Source: Amblyornis subalaris (taxonomy: Eukaryota; Chordata; Aves; Passeriformes; Ptilonorhynchidae). Taken from it: DNA of 64,000 nt. The DNA is taken from assembly GCA_018881555.1 (NCBI GenBank), contig JACAXG010000013.1, forward strand, positions 9,152,191 to 9,216,190, read 5' to 3'. Both the position numbers and the translations under genes were made by a program. Below, piece by piece: positions 1 through 11,500 of the stretch. The stretch's first letter is position 1. Every line of letters starts with the position of its first letter. The notes below the pieces were generated by a model that was given only the letters and a program-made list of their open reading frames with translations, did no database searches and was not told the DNA's origin.

Positions 1-378
1 AGGAACCACCGCTNCAGGGCTGTGGGGGGACACCCAGGCCGCTCTTCGTAAAAACCTTGCCCGGATTACCGTGACCGGCACCTTTACCCACGAGAACACA
101 CCGCACAAAGCACAGCGTACGGTCGGTCCTCTTCCCCCCACCCTCCACCCCCGGCCTCGCCTCCTGCAGCCCCGACTCCGCCGCCGCGGGGAGAAGCGCT
201 TACAGCCGGGCTCGGGCCCGCGGGGCCCCGCGCTCCCGAACAGGCGCCGCCGGCACATCTGGGAGGCGCCGGCCCGGCTGCCCGAGAGAGCGGCCGCCCC
301 CGGCAGAGGGGACGCGCGGCGCTTCTTGCGCGGTGCCTTCCCGGCGTGGGGAGCGCGGAGCCCGCGGCCCCGCTCCAT
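1..378 (-). CDS. Possible first exon of a neighbouring gene, running off the left edge (uncertain)
   Basis: A minus-strand ATG at 378-376 has a near-ideal start context (TCGCCATGGAG) and the frame stays open for 126 codons to the window edge (MERGRGLRAPHAGKAPRKKR...). It is very rich in Arg, Gly, Ala and Pro. In a GC-rich island long open frames are common, so this is weak evidence. Real coding could stop at an internal donor such as the GTGGGG near 150 or the GTAAAG near 90. I do not recognise the product. Position and direction fit a head-to-tail neighbour of ACSL6. Confidence 0.25.
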   Translation of the reverse strand, partial: MERGRGLRAPHAGKAPRKKRRASPLPGAAALSGSRAGASQMCRRRLFGSAGPRGPEPGCKRFSPRRRSRGCRRRGRGWRVGGRGPTVRCALCGVFSWVKVPVTVIRARFLRRAAWVSPHSPXAVVP

Positions 379-600
379 GGCGAGCCCGGCCACCGCCGCC
401 CCTGCCCGCGGCCCCGCGCCCGGAGCCGCCCCCGCGCCCCCAGCCCGCATGCGCGGGGCGGCCGCACGCGGCCCTTCGTGAGGGACCGGCCCCCGCGCGG
501 GCAGCGACACCTTCCCCGGAGCGGGCGGGTCCGGCTGTGTCCGAGCCGGCCTGGAACTCTGCCGGGGATGGCGCAGCTTCNCTGGGCAACCTGTGCCAGC
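80..600. promoter_or_regulatory. CpG island at the left edge
   Basis: Very GC- and CpG-rich DNA, in sharp contrast to the AT-rich DNA from 640 on. In vertebrates such blocks mark promoters. In mammals ACSL6 is followed by MEIKIN and FNIP1 in the same direction, so a leftward promoter here would fit, but neither protein's start was recognised. Confidence 0.7.
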
Positions 601-622
601 GGCTCACCGCCCTCCCAGGGAA
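551..622 (-). mobile_element. CR1 LINE fragment in the left CpG island
   Basis: The minus strand reads GGCGGTGAGCCGCTGGCACA then GGTTGCCCAGNGAAGCTG, the familiar CR1 segment (gaggcactggcacaggttgcccagagaagctg) with several CpG-creating changes. It lacks the usual 3' tail. Confidence 0.75.
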
Positions 623-756
623 AACAATCGTGTATGAAAATGGAGTAAATAAATCGTGTGTNTGATACTCCCTTTATTGATTAAACCCCGTGTTTCAGCT
701 GAAGTTNATAGAGAGGAGAAATCTCGTTGCTTCGTTACATGAGAAATTTGAGTTTC

Positions 757-900
757 TAGAATCATAGAATGCTTTGGGTTGAGGGGACCTCAAAGATAAT
801 CCCGTTCCAACCCCCCTGCCATGGGCAGGAACACCTTCCACTANAGCAGGTTGCTGCAAGCCCCATCCAACTGGCGTTGAACACTTCCAGGCATTCCCGA
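757..900 (-). mobile_element. CR1 LINE 3' fragment
   Basis: Begins on the plus strand with TAGAATCATAGAATG, the reverse of the CR1 tail, followed by the reversed ggttggaac and tggaaggtgttcctgcccatgg segments. Confidence 0.9.
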
Positions 901-965
901 ATTTCCAAGTGAAGGGAGACAAAAGTGCACGCAAAAACCGGAATAGAGCCCGAATGCTTTGAAAC

Positions 966-971
966 TTTATT
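966..971 (-). terminator. Distal candidate polyadenylation signal (AATAAA)
   Basis: Minus-strand CCAATAAAGTTTC. It is the last AATAAA before a CR1 copy and the left CpG island, so it is a reasonable distal end for the ACSL6 transcript. Nearer signals exist, and the choice cannot be made from sequence alone. Confidence 0.3.
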
Positions 972-3900
972 GGTTTAGACACATAGTCTGAAAAAATACT
1001 ATGCATTCCCAATTGTCAATTCATATTAAACAAGCATATACATTTGGTTATATTATTATTGATTTAAAATAAAAAAAAATGAAACCATTACAGAAAGACT
1101 GCTGCATCTTCAGAGAACTTTGCAATAATTTGTTTTCATAGGAGATTGCTAAAATCAATCTCACGTTCCAATATTCCTTTGGTCGCTATTTTATTTTACA
1201 TAATTATTTTTACAACACGTTTAGTTTAGGCACGCGTTCTGAACGACTTCATACCGATGGTGAGGACAAAGTGCTGGAGGAACAACAGATTTTATAAAAG
1301 AGCTTTTATTGTATGTCAGTCCACGAGAAAATCNTATGAGCAGTTTTGAGAAAGGTGAGAATTTAGTTCTTTACAAAAGTTTCCATAGATGACTCTTTGA
1401 TATACATGCTAATATACCAAAACTGAAAAATCTTTAATAACAGTTAAGATTTTTTTTTTTACACAAATGTATATGTTAAATTTTACCCCCCTTTGCTTTT
1501 ACTTGAAAATACAATAGGCAACACTTACCAAAATGCCTCATTTGTTGGCTGCTNTTACTTTGCTAAAATACATAACAAAAAGCTGAAATGAAGTGAAGGA
1601 CTTAAAGGGGCTCCAGATGCCTCAGAAAACATTTTATTTTGGAACAATTCAAGTGATCTAAAACTTTTTCCCTCCCGGGCTACAGGCATCTAGATTTCTT
1701 CTCCAAAAAGCTTCATCGTTTCACAAGAGCAAAGGTGGTATAGAAACCACCAAATGTGCAAAATACTGAAGAACATCAAGGAAGGAAACAAAGCTCTAAT
1801 TCTGATTTTCTTCCCCCCAGAGAAAACCGAAGTGAACTAAAGATACAAAAAGTACACCAATAGAATTGCCTCTAAATAAAATGCTTTTCCAATTTTTCTC
1901 TAAGGCATCAAGAGGTCTTTAAGTAACCTATTACCATGCAAAAATAGTATATTCTTTCCCAGTTTACATTCANCTTGTAGCATTTATTTACATATAGATC
2001 AGCAGTTTGTGCTTTTAACACATGTAAAATTAAAAAAAAAAAAAATCTCAGTTAATTTTTTCATTCCAGAGGTTTAAGTCAGATTATTTTGTTACACACA
2101 AGAATTTCATATTCATGGCAAAAATGATACTGGACTTTACTGTTGCTGATAAGATACTATGAGTGAGGACAGACTGCAAAATAGTACTTTATCCATCAAA
2201 ACTCACTGTCTCTCTCTCACCTCATGTGCATCAAGCATTTTANTCTGCAAATGTGCCTTTCAGGACAGAATTATTCCATGTATTTCCTGCCCACATGGGT
2301 TTAAGACTCTGGTCTGGTTTCTGCTCACACTTTGTGTGTTTTGGCAGAATGGATTTTTCTCTGTGCAATATATCAAGCAAAGAGCATACAAAATATATAA
2401 CTAAGCAAGATTCTCTTCCTGGAAAATGTATTTTATTCTGTTTTTTTATATATAAGACAGTCTTCCAGTGATTCCACAGGCATAGCANCAAGCCCAGGAA
2501 GAACCTCCCATGTTTAACATGTCCGAGAACACAGTACTCTGACTGCAAGAAGAGTCTCCACTCTTTAGGTGAGATGAATAATAGAAACTAATTTTGTAAT
2601 TAGTTATCTTAAGGTAAAAAAAACCCAAAACCAAACAACTGGTTATTGGATAGCCCTGGGGATTTTTCCTTNGTGGTCACAATAAGTGTTTCAGTTTAAG
2701 AAAGCTCAATGCAAAATAAATATTCCTAGAATTTGAAGAGAAGCAAGATTGNGCCTAGCTCATACCTTACACGTCTCTTTTTTGAATGTTAATCTCTCAC
2801 AACATCATTATGATTATGGCGAGAGTGACCTGCAGAGGAAAATCTGATTACACAAGTATAAAAGAGAGCTTTTAGTTTATTTATATAACTTTTCACAAGT
2901 TCTGTAAGNATTCACACTTGTGGTGTGACAACACAATTTCTCCCAGATTTTGCATCATCCCAGCATGGCCAAGTCTGTATTTTTTTTTCCTTATTCTTTT
3001 GGTGTTCATATCTTTGGCTGTCGTGCATCTGACATTTTGCATCAAATACCAAAAAAGAATACAGATATATTATCCAGCATTATATATGTAAAAATAACAG
3101 CCATCTAAGCTGTAAATAAACTTATATTGGAATCTTCTATACTTATACAGAGTTTAGTTGTCTCAAAAAGCCTGAAATCATCTTAGGAGAAAAATAAATT
3201 AAATTCAAATGGTAAGAAAATATCAGTGAAAAATAGCTTTACTTACCTAGATGACTAGGGTTTGGGGGTTTTTTATCTTAAAACTGTCGCATTAAAACAG
3301 ACAGGAAATCGTACTGAATCTAATTCTCCATTGCTTTGAAGGTTGTGTATGTAATGACTGTCTTTTGGCTGATACAAAAAGGAGATGAACTAAACTCTGC
3401 TGAGATGAAAATCCTTTATGACTTGACCTAAAGAGCCACATTTTATGCAATAATCCCTATCCTCCGCAGACATGGCGCACGCAAATTCCCCAGGGATGCT
3501 GTTGCTGCGTATGTTGGTGAAAAATGACTGTATGATCCCATCAGATCTCAGATATTTCTTCCTTGCTTTGGACTGGTATGAGTCATTGCACTGGAGTCAA
3601 ATGAGGAATCACGCGCATAAAGGGATTCAGACAAACGCACATTTGATAAATCAAATCGCCACATTCTTTGAGTCATTATGTTACTGATACGGTTTCCTAT
3701 GTATCATTTTATTCTGAAATCACTGCAATAAATCAGTCTTCGTGTAACACTAACTCTTTAATTCGATTTATTTCATTTGGAAGCATGCAACGGAACTTCA
3801 GAGGGAAAGTAAGAGACTGTTTAGATTAAAAATTTAAACTTTTAGCTTTGAAAGTCTACAGTGAATTCCAGTTTAAGAGAGAAAGTAAGTGTGCTTCCAC

Positions 3901-4175
3901 TGTCCTAGCAAAGATCTAGGAGGCACAGCTGCATGCTAGTATGCACTGGTGCAACAAACATCAGCTAATACAATACACAGATATTTAGAACCCTGTTTAG
4001 CAGAAAGAAGCCATCGACAGTCCAGGTGTTCAAGTGACTTGACATGACAGTTTTCTCATTGCCTTGTACCGTGCTTTGTATCGAGAGAGCTCTAGACTCT
4101 GTTCCTGTTCCTTGTCAGACCTATCCCCTTTCTGATGACCACCCAAATATAAGGTTTCATCCAGACAACTTGCTG

Positions 4176-4181
4176 TTTATT
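4176..4181 (-). terminator. Proximal candidate polyadenylation signal (AATAAA)
   Basis: Minus-strand TGGAATAAACAGC, about 1.27 kb downstream of the ACSL6 stop codon. It is the first canonical AATAAA I found after the stop, so a short 3' UTR form could end near 4155. Confidence 0.3.
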
Positions 4182-5451
4182 CCAGAGAGGCCATTGGAAG
4201 TGATGCCAGCTGGACTTGATGCTTCCAGGTGTCTGAACATAAAGACGTTTTCATAGCAGGCCTTTCTGCCACCACGTCCAGTGCTCTGCCATACGGTGAC
4301 ACCTTGCACAGCGATGGCTGACACAGCCTTTAGCCCATGCCCGTGGGTCTTTCGGAGCAGTGTTCCTTCCTGTTCCATGGCCAGATGAAGGATGTCCTCC
4401 ACTGCTGCAACTCAGGCTGGCCTTTTCCCAAACCCAATCATTTTGCTAAACCCCGTCCAGAATCGCAGCTTATTCCTTGTGTTCCATTTCTTTAGCGCTG
4501 TTTCTGAAAGGGAGTTAGTCCAGCTGGACTATGCAGTATTAGCAGCATGTAAAGTAATAAATTAGGGACCGGGAGCATATGGATTATCGTGAACTCCCAC
4601 CGAAAGCCGCCACAGAGCCAGCGATGCTTTTGAAACCTTCTCAGTTTGAGCAGTTCAGATGTCCGTGAGTGCACCGGACTGAAGGAGCCCTAATGCAGAA
4701 TCAGCATGCCATGGATAAATTGTGTTTGGATGAAAAGGAAATAGAGGGAATTCTACCCTATCGTCTCCTACCCTGTTCTTGTAATTTCAAGGTAACATTA
4801 ATCATTAGATGTAATATACTGATAAGTCTATTAAGTACAAATAGCGGGAGATTCCTTCTTATTTCTATTCTGGTTGTTAGGTCATCAATGATTAAATCAA
4901 AGCAATGTCATTTATGTCCTGAAAAATATAAAAACTATCACTTAATATATAAACCAATATCCAGCTTGAAGTTCCGAATCAGAGAAAATAGACTTTTACT
5001 TTCACCATCAATCACTGATTGTTTGAGGTAGACCACATTATTGAATTATCCATTATTTTAGTTTCTAATGTCTTAGGTTGTATACAATCAAATATCAACA
5101 GACATACCTGAAATTTTCCCTATTTTAATTAGGAACATTTGTAGTCATTAATATGATATGTTTCCATAATTTACTTGGTCATAGATTGAAATTTCTGCAT
5201 ATTTTGTAGCAATTTAGCATAGTTCTTAGTAGTGCCCTACTGTGTACATAGAGTAAAAAGGAAATTGTATCACACCTGGTGGAAAAAAGAGGGAAAAAGG
5301 TGGTTAGTGATGAAATCCTAGAACAACGAAAGGCTCGAATGTAGATTCAGATGCTTATCCATTTCAGCAGTGTCGTTCTGGCTCTGTACTTTTTGAGTAT
5401 TATTCTAATATTGCTATGAAGTCCATTACTCAGGAGATTCTTCCCGTGATT

Positions 5452-5592
5452 TCAGATGGAGATGCTTGAATATAGCTCTTCTATTTGTTTTTTGAAGTAA
5501 TCTCTTAGTTCTGGTCTCTTAGCCTTTAATGTTGGTGTCAACAAACCGTTTTGCACCGAGAACATATCAGAATGAATGTAAATGGCTTTGAC
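5452..5592 (-). CDS. ACSL6: ACSL6 exon 21 (last coding exon and stop)
   Basis: 141 nt, residues 678-723 and TGA stop at 5454-5452. It runs from [20 protein letters not shown] to [11 protein letters not shown], slightly different from the human end (ELYSISM). The conserved Lys in [11 protein letters not shown] is the catalytic Lys region of the C-terminal domain. Acceptor TTTTAG|GTC. Confidence 0.96.
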   Translation of the reverse strand, partial: VKAIYIHSDMFSVQNGLLTPTLKAKRPELRDYFKKQIEELYSSISI

Positions 5593-8500
5593 CTAAAATA
5601 AAAAGAGGGATATATTTATAGCAAAGNTTACAGGCATCACACTGAATAAGTGTAACTTTTTATGCTAGCCTTGCTGCACTTCCCTCCAGCAGAACCTCCA
5701 GTCCAGGGCACATTTCTGCTGAGTCCCCAGGATTTCCCTCCCCTGCCCGCAGAAGGGAGCTCTCNAAGAGAATGAGCACATAAACCTCTTTTCTATATGA
5801 AACCAAGGCCAGAGCACAGCGAGGCAGCACACGAGGGACAGTGTCACCATATGTGATATTGTCACTGCAGTTTCACACAGCTGAAAGGCAGTGGGGGGAG
5901 GGCAAGGGCAGGGAGTTATGCTAGGAAACATCATCTTAATCCCACTGCAAAAGGAAACAGCACTGATTCAGTCTTGCAAAATTATTGTGAAGCTTTGCAG
6001 GCACAAAGCGTGTATATGAGGATCCTGTTTAGAGAGGAATTTTAGCTAATTAAAGTGATATAAATCTTTCAGGCTGTGCAAATGGCATTTCACAAGGCTG
6101 CCCTTGTTCGAGGCAGTGGCTCCAAGCACAGCAGGGAGCCTGGCAGCACAGATGGGAGCGAGCTTTTCCTTCCCGTGCTGGTGTGGGAGAAAGCAGAAAA
6201 CTGCTGCGTGACTGGTCATAGTCCACTGATTTAAGAGAAAATTCCCCAGCCATCTGCTGCTTTTGTGATTCCCCAAGCCAGCCTGCTTTGCAGTTTGTTC
6301 GGCTGGGAGTTGCAGGAATATAGGCTGCAAATCAATTTTCTATTCCCATTAGATATGTGAATCATCTTTCCCTGTAAGCATAGTGGTNCAGGTCCTCCCC
6401 CTGTCACATCCTTCATCAAATCAGTGTTCATGCTATTAATACTCCCCCCTTTGCTGCACCAGCTTGCAGAGCCTGGAAGCTGATGGTTATAGAAGCCAGA
6501 CTTGTCATTCCCAAGACAGAAATCCAAGCTGCCGACAAAGACAAGGATGATAAAGAGTATCCCCATAAAGAGGGGATCCCATCCCACAGGAACATTAGCC
6601 ATAGTATCTGGCTCAAAGTTTGGTTTTAAGATTACATATTGCAACAGAGATGAAGTTTGGAAGCCCTTTAGTTTTGAAAACTGAGAAAAGTACTTTTTAT
6701 TCTATTCTATTATTATTTTATTCTAATTTTTAGAAAGATTGCAAGGCTTTCATAACTACTTTATTAATTGGAAACTCCTGGTAGAATCAATTACTTGAGG
6801 ATATTTCATACTGTGAAGACCATGGCAGAGGCAAACCAGACTTGTTAGCACAGACAATTACGTGCATTAAAAATTGTGCTTTATATCAAATTTTTTTNAA
6901 TAAATTTCTTTTTGCTATAATTTCATTTGCATAGGTAACTGAGAAATGAAGAATAACAGGGTTATGTTTAATGATGCTTCTGCTCCACTCTGATATGGTG
7001 AATTACTCATTAGAATTATCACCCAGAAACAGTCTAAACAAAAGCAAAAAGGCCCTTGCTAATTATATGTAATGATTAAGATGTTCATTTTTTTAACAGA
7101 AATAAGCATTTGACATTTTAAAATGGGGTGGATAATTTTTCTGTGGTTTTAATGCTATGTAATCCATGGTTGATTTCAGATCTCTCCTTCTGGAGTGTTT
7201 GTAGCTCTATTGCAGAAATATTTACAAAAGCATCAGGAAAGAAATAGTGCCCAGACTGAAAATAAAGAAACCAGCAGCATTTCGAGGTCAGGTATAAGAG
7301 CCGTAATTAGTGACCCAATTTCTAACAGAGCTTTCAGTGGCAGAAAAGTCAGACTCCTACAGATGTTTATCTTGACCTCTGGTTGTCAGTCTGGAGATTA
7401 TCCATGTCCCCGATTTATATTTTGACCTCTGCACCCAAAACTTTCACTAAATTTAATTCAAATTTCAAGCATGGATGGGAGGCAGAATCACAGCATACAC
7501 GTTTTTTCAAAGGAACAAATACAACTTGCCAGCAATAAAGCTCTTTCCAAAATCATCATGTGCAGCCGCAACAAGGATTTGTAGTAACACAACAAATGCT
7601 GACAAATCNCCCTTCCATACGGACAGACAAATTGCCTGTCTGACCACACTGAATGATGTGTTAATTGTTCCNTTTTACCTGCTCAAAGGAGTGAAGCCCA
7701 CTCTCCTTCCCTAACCGTACCATGTCTTCCATTATCGCTTGCTGCAGTTCCTGAGTTAAAACACAGAAATTCCTCATGAACTATCAGTCAACCTTACATG
7801 TAATTAATGCTCACTGTTCATCAAAAAACATGTTTCTGAGTAAAGTTCAAGTTCCTTACTAACAGTTAACACATAATTAGCAAATATTCTATTAAAGTGT
7901 ACAAACATTAAGCTTGAGTGTGGTGATGNTAACTGTCTCCTTGGTATGAAAAGTAAGGTTCTATTTTCAAACCAGCTATGTGACATAGCTGTTNAATTTA
8001 CAATCCTTCAGCCATCTGCCAGACTGTGATGCACAATCATTGCCCACAGACACCAGTGGAATGGTTCAGNGGCACCAGTGTTCACTGATGCGATCCAACA
8101 CAGTTCCTCGGTATTAGAGAGCATGTGTTAATAAGGCTGGGATCCTTATCGTAGAATCATAGAATGTCCTGAGCTGGAAGGGACCCACAAGGATCATCAA
8201 ATCCGACTCCTGGTCCTTCACAGAACAGCCCCAAGAGTCACACCCTGTGCCTGAGAGCGCTGTCCAAATGCTCCTTGAGCTCTGTCAGGCTGGTGCTGTG
8301 ACCACTGCCCTAGGGAGCCTGTTCCAGTGCCCAGCCACCCTCTCTGGGAAGAACCTTTTCAACCTAAACCTCCTCCGACACAACTTCAGGCCATTCCCTC
8401 TGGTCCTGTAACTGGTCACCAGAGAGAAGACCAGTGATAAGTCCTATTTAGATGTCTTATTTAAGAAATCTAAGCAAACACAACCTCTCCTGCCACCATG

Positions 8501-11500
8501 CTCTCAGCAAGACAGACTCTTGGCCCCCTCGTACTGGAGCTGTCAGAGATCTGCACAACCAGTCAGCACACATCACTGGATCCAGGTCAACCCTGCTGAA
8601 CGTTCAGTCAGGAAATAATTCTTGTCACTGAGATCATCATTCCTAGACACTGTGTTGTGCACGCATAATGCTACAGCAAAAAACAAAAAAAAAGTCTGTA
8701 CTGCAGATACAAACCTTATTTTTACAGAGTTCTGCATATGTTCCTTCAAATCCTCTTTTCTTTGCCCAGCCTGGCATAACTTCAGAGTCAGGCACCACAA
8801 TTCCCACCAGGAAGGCCTGAAGGTAAAGGAGAAGNAGAGTTGCAGGGAAAAGCTGAGCCACGTTAAGGCTCTACATTGAAGTGAATGCATAAGTTGGGTG
8901 AATTTCTGCATGTTTATCACTTCTTGTTTAATTGTGTCAATAATTTGCTAACATANAGTAATGAAGTACATTCTGATGTCTGTGCTGTTTTCTCAGATAA
9001 AAGGGTTCTCTGTGACTGTGCATTTACCCACAGTTTTAATACCCTCACTTGGGTTTGTGTTTTGCTTGGACATTAATAAGACATTTTTCAGAGGCGTAAG
9101 CCAGAGCAGAATGTAGCCCCTGTCATTTATACACCTGCAGTTCANGGCCCTGCAAGTCCCAGGCAAACTCTGATGCCAAGGGAAGGCTCATGCTTGTGGG
9201 CCTTGAATGCAGAGGATGAATTGCCATGGTTTCAGAAGCTGTGCATGTGTGTATAAATGTGTGAATAAACAGGACAAGTTTGGTCAGAATGGGCAGGCAG
9301 CATGGGGGGCAGCAGTGGCTGTGCCTTTGCCTGGCTTACCACAGGCATGGTGGCAAAGGACAGCGTTAAAGACCCAAAGGGTGACACCAAAGCCAATTTA
9401 AAGGTTTGATCTTTGGCCACAGCATCCTCTAAGCTGCTCAGGGTCACACCAGCAGCTCAGCTCCTGCCTGGCTGGCAGCCAGCTCCAGAGCAGGAGGGAG
9501 ACATTGTGGCATGATCCACTCACATTTTGCCCTCATTCATGTCCAGCTCTCTATCTTGTAACTACAAAGAGTAAAGTAAGATTTTCTGAAAACTTGGTTT
9601 TTACCTGCAGGCTGTCTCCATGGACATAGATCTGAGCAACAGGGTCACTGCGGATATAGATATTCTCTATCTTCTCCGGGGCAATATATTCTCCCTGAGC
9701 AAGTTTAAATATATGCTTTTTCCGATCAATAATTTTAAGGGTCCCATTCTGTTAGGAGAAAGAAATAAGAATTCCCAGAGAANTTATTTAACCATTGAGA
9801 CTTGGCAAAAAGTCTGGCTTTAACAGAGCTTTCAATTGCCTGTTGTGCTTTCAAATGCTTCACTGACATATCGAGCTTATTCTGCCAAATATAAACTTAA
9901 TCCTTTGTAAAGACAGATCTGCTTGGAAACTTAAGTTCAGTCCTTGAAAATTTACATGGGATAATACAATTGCCATAAGAATTCTGTGTGTGACCAGTAC
10001 GCACAGGTAACCATTTCCCAATGTCTCCTGTGTGAAGCCAGCCCTCCTGGTCCAGTGCCTCAGTTGTCCTCTCTTCATCTTTCAAGTAACCTTTGAACAC
10101 ATTGGGTCCTTTCACACAGATCTGCAAAACAGCCAGGGGTGATGATAAATTATTTTCTTATTCTGCTATAAATACGTGTTAAGCAGTAACTCACAAAACC
10201 TGAAATATTTTAGTGACTATGCTCCATGAAACTAAAATAGATTGGGTTATTAAACTATCTATGGATTTTTTTTCAAGCTAATGGAACTATGAAGTAGGGT
10301 TTGCAAAACTGATTTGCTTGAAGTTGATTTGCATTCCATTTGCAGTCAAAAATAACAGTTATTTCAATAAGTTTCTTTTTTGTGTAGTATAGAAATAACA
10401 GCAATGTAGAAATAACAGCAATTCAGCTCTTCTTAGCTGAACTAATTAATTCAGTCTTAGCAGTTCAAAGAATCAGGCTGGAAGTACTTCCACAGCTCCT
10501 TTTTCATTAATGCTTTGCTGTTTTATTGCTAAGTTGCCATTTTCCTTTCCCGATTGCATTATGTAACACATCAGCAACCATGCACCTTACAAAGGTAAAA
10601 TGCTTCTGTAACTACATAACTACTTCATACAGTGTTAACTCGTGAGAATTTGATATAAAAATGTGATTTGCTACCTCTCCTTCTCCTTTGGAAGCAAAAT
10701 AATTCAGTTCTTCCACATCCTTCAATCTGATTAAGTTACAAGGCAAAGGGGCTCCTACATGACCTGGAAATCAAAGTTATCAAGTCACTTGTCATCTCTC
10801 CTATAAACAATAATTAGCATTTTATCATTAGTTACTTGCATAGTTGTAGATACACTAGATGTACTTGTAGGAGCTGTGTCTGTGTGCAGAAATAATTTCC
10901 TCAATTAAGGTTTTGCACTATGACAACTAAATACCCAAACCTCCTCTTTGGATATAAACCCTATTTTCAAATAGTATAAAATGGTCTGGATTGGAAGGGA
11001 CCTTAAAGCTCATCTCGTTCCAGCCCCTTGCCATAGGCAGGAACACCTTCCACTAGACCAGGTTGTTCCAAGCCCCATCCAACCTGTCCTTGATGTTACA
11101 GTTCAGAATTTTCTAAAGGAATGTGTATTTCTCTTATTTCTTCAAATGGTGGAAGAAAACCCTTACCTGATGTCCAGTCACCTGGCGTTGTAAAGGTGCA
11201 TCCAGCTGTGCATTCTGTTTGGCCATAACCTTCATAAACCTGACAAAGAGACAGGTATCTTTAAAAGATCATTAAGATTTCACTATCACAAACTGAAATC
11301 CCAAGCATTGCCTTCTCTTGCACAGTCCTGTGAGCTGATCCTGCAGCTGCAATGTGCAGGTGCCCATTTACCACAGGGACACTGTCCCTGGCTCCTACTG
11401 TGTACAAAATTCCATTTAGACCACTAGAAAAGACCATGGCTCTGTAGAGTTGAAAATAGTGAGAAGGTGAGTTGAGCACTTAACCTTTGAGTCAAAAAAT

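Larger units (their letters stand above)
905..5451 (-). other. Probable ACSL6 3' UTR and downstream flank
   Basis: AT-rich DNA with no coding exon or recognisable repeat. Minus-strand AATAAA signals lie at 4181-4176, 3772-3767, 2881-2876, 1310-1305 and 971-966, so the transcript could end at several places; the last would give a 3' UTR of about 4.5 kb. Open frames here (for example 3472-3687 and 4044-4256 on the plus strand) resemble nothing I know. The UTR extent is inferred only. Confidence 0.45.
7751..9604 (-). other. ACSL6 introns 18 and 19 (interrupted by exon 19)
   Basis: Apart from exon 19 (8715-8816) this stretch holds one CR1 copy at about 8151-8435. Nothing else is recognisable. 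Confidence 0.75.
10122..11166 (-). other. ACSL6 introns 15 and 16 (interrupted by exon 16)
   Basis: AT-rich intron DNA with one CR1 copy (about 10979-11094) and a 17-bp local tandem duplication at about 10390-10422 (tagaaataacagcaatg, twice). Confidence 0.75.
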
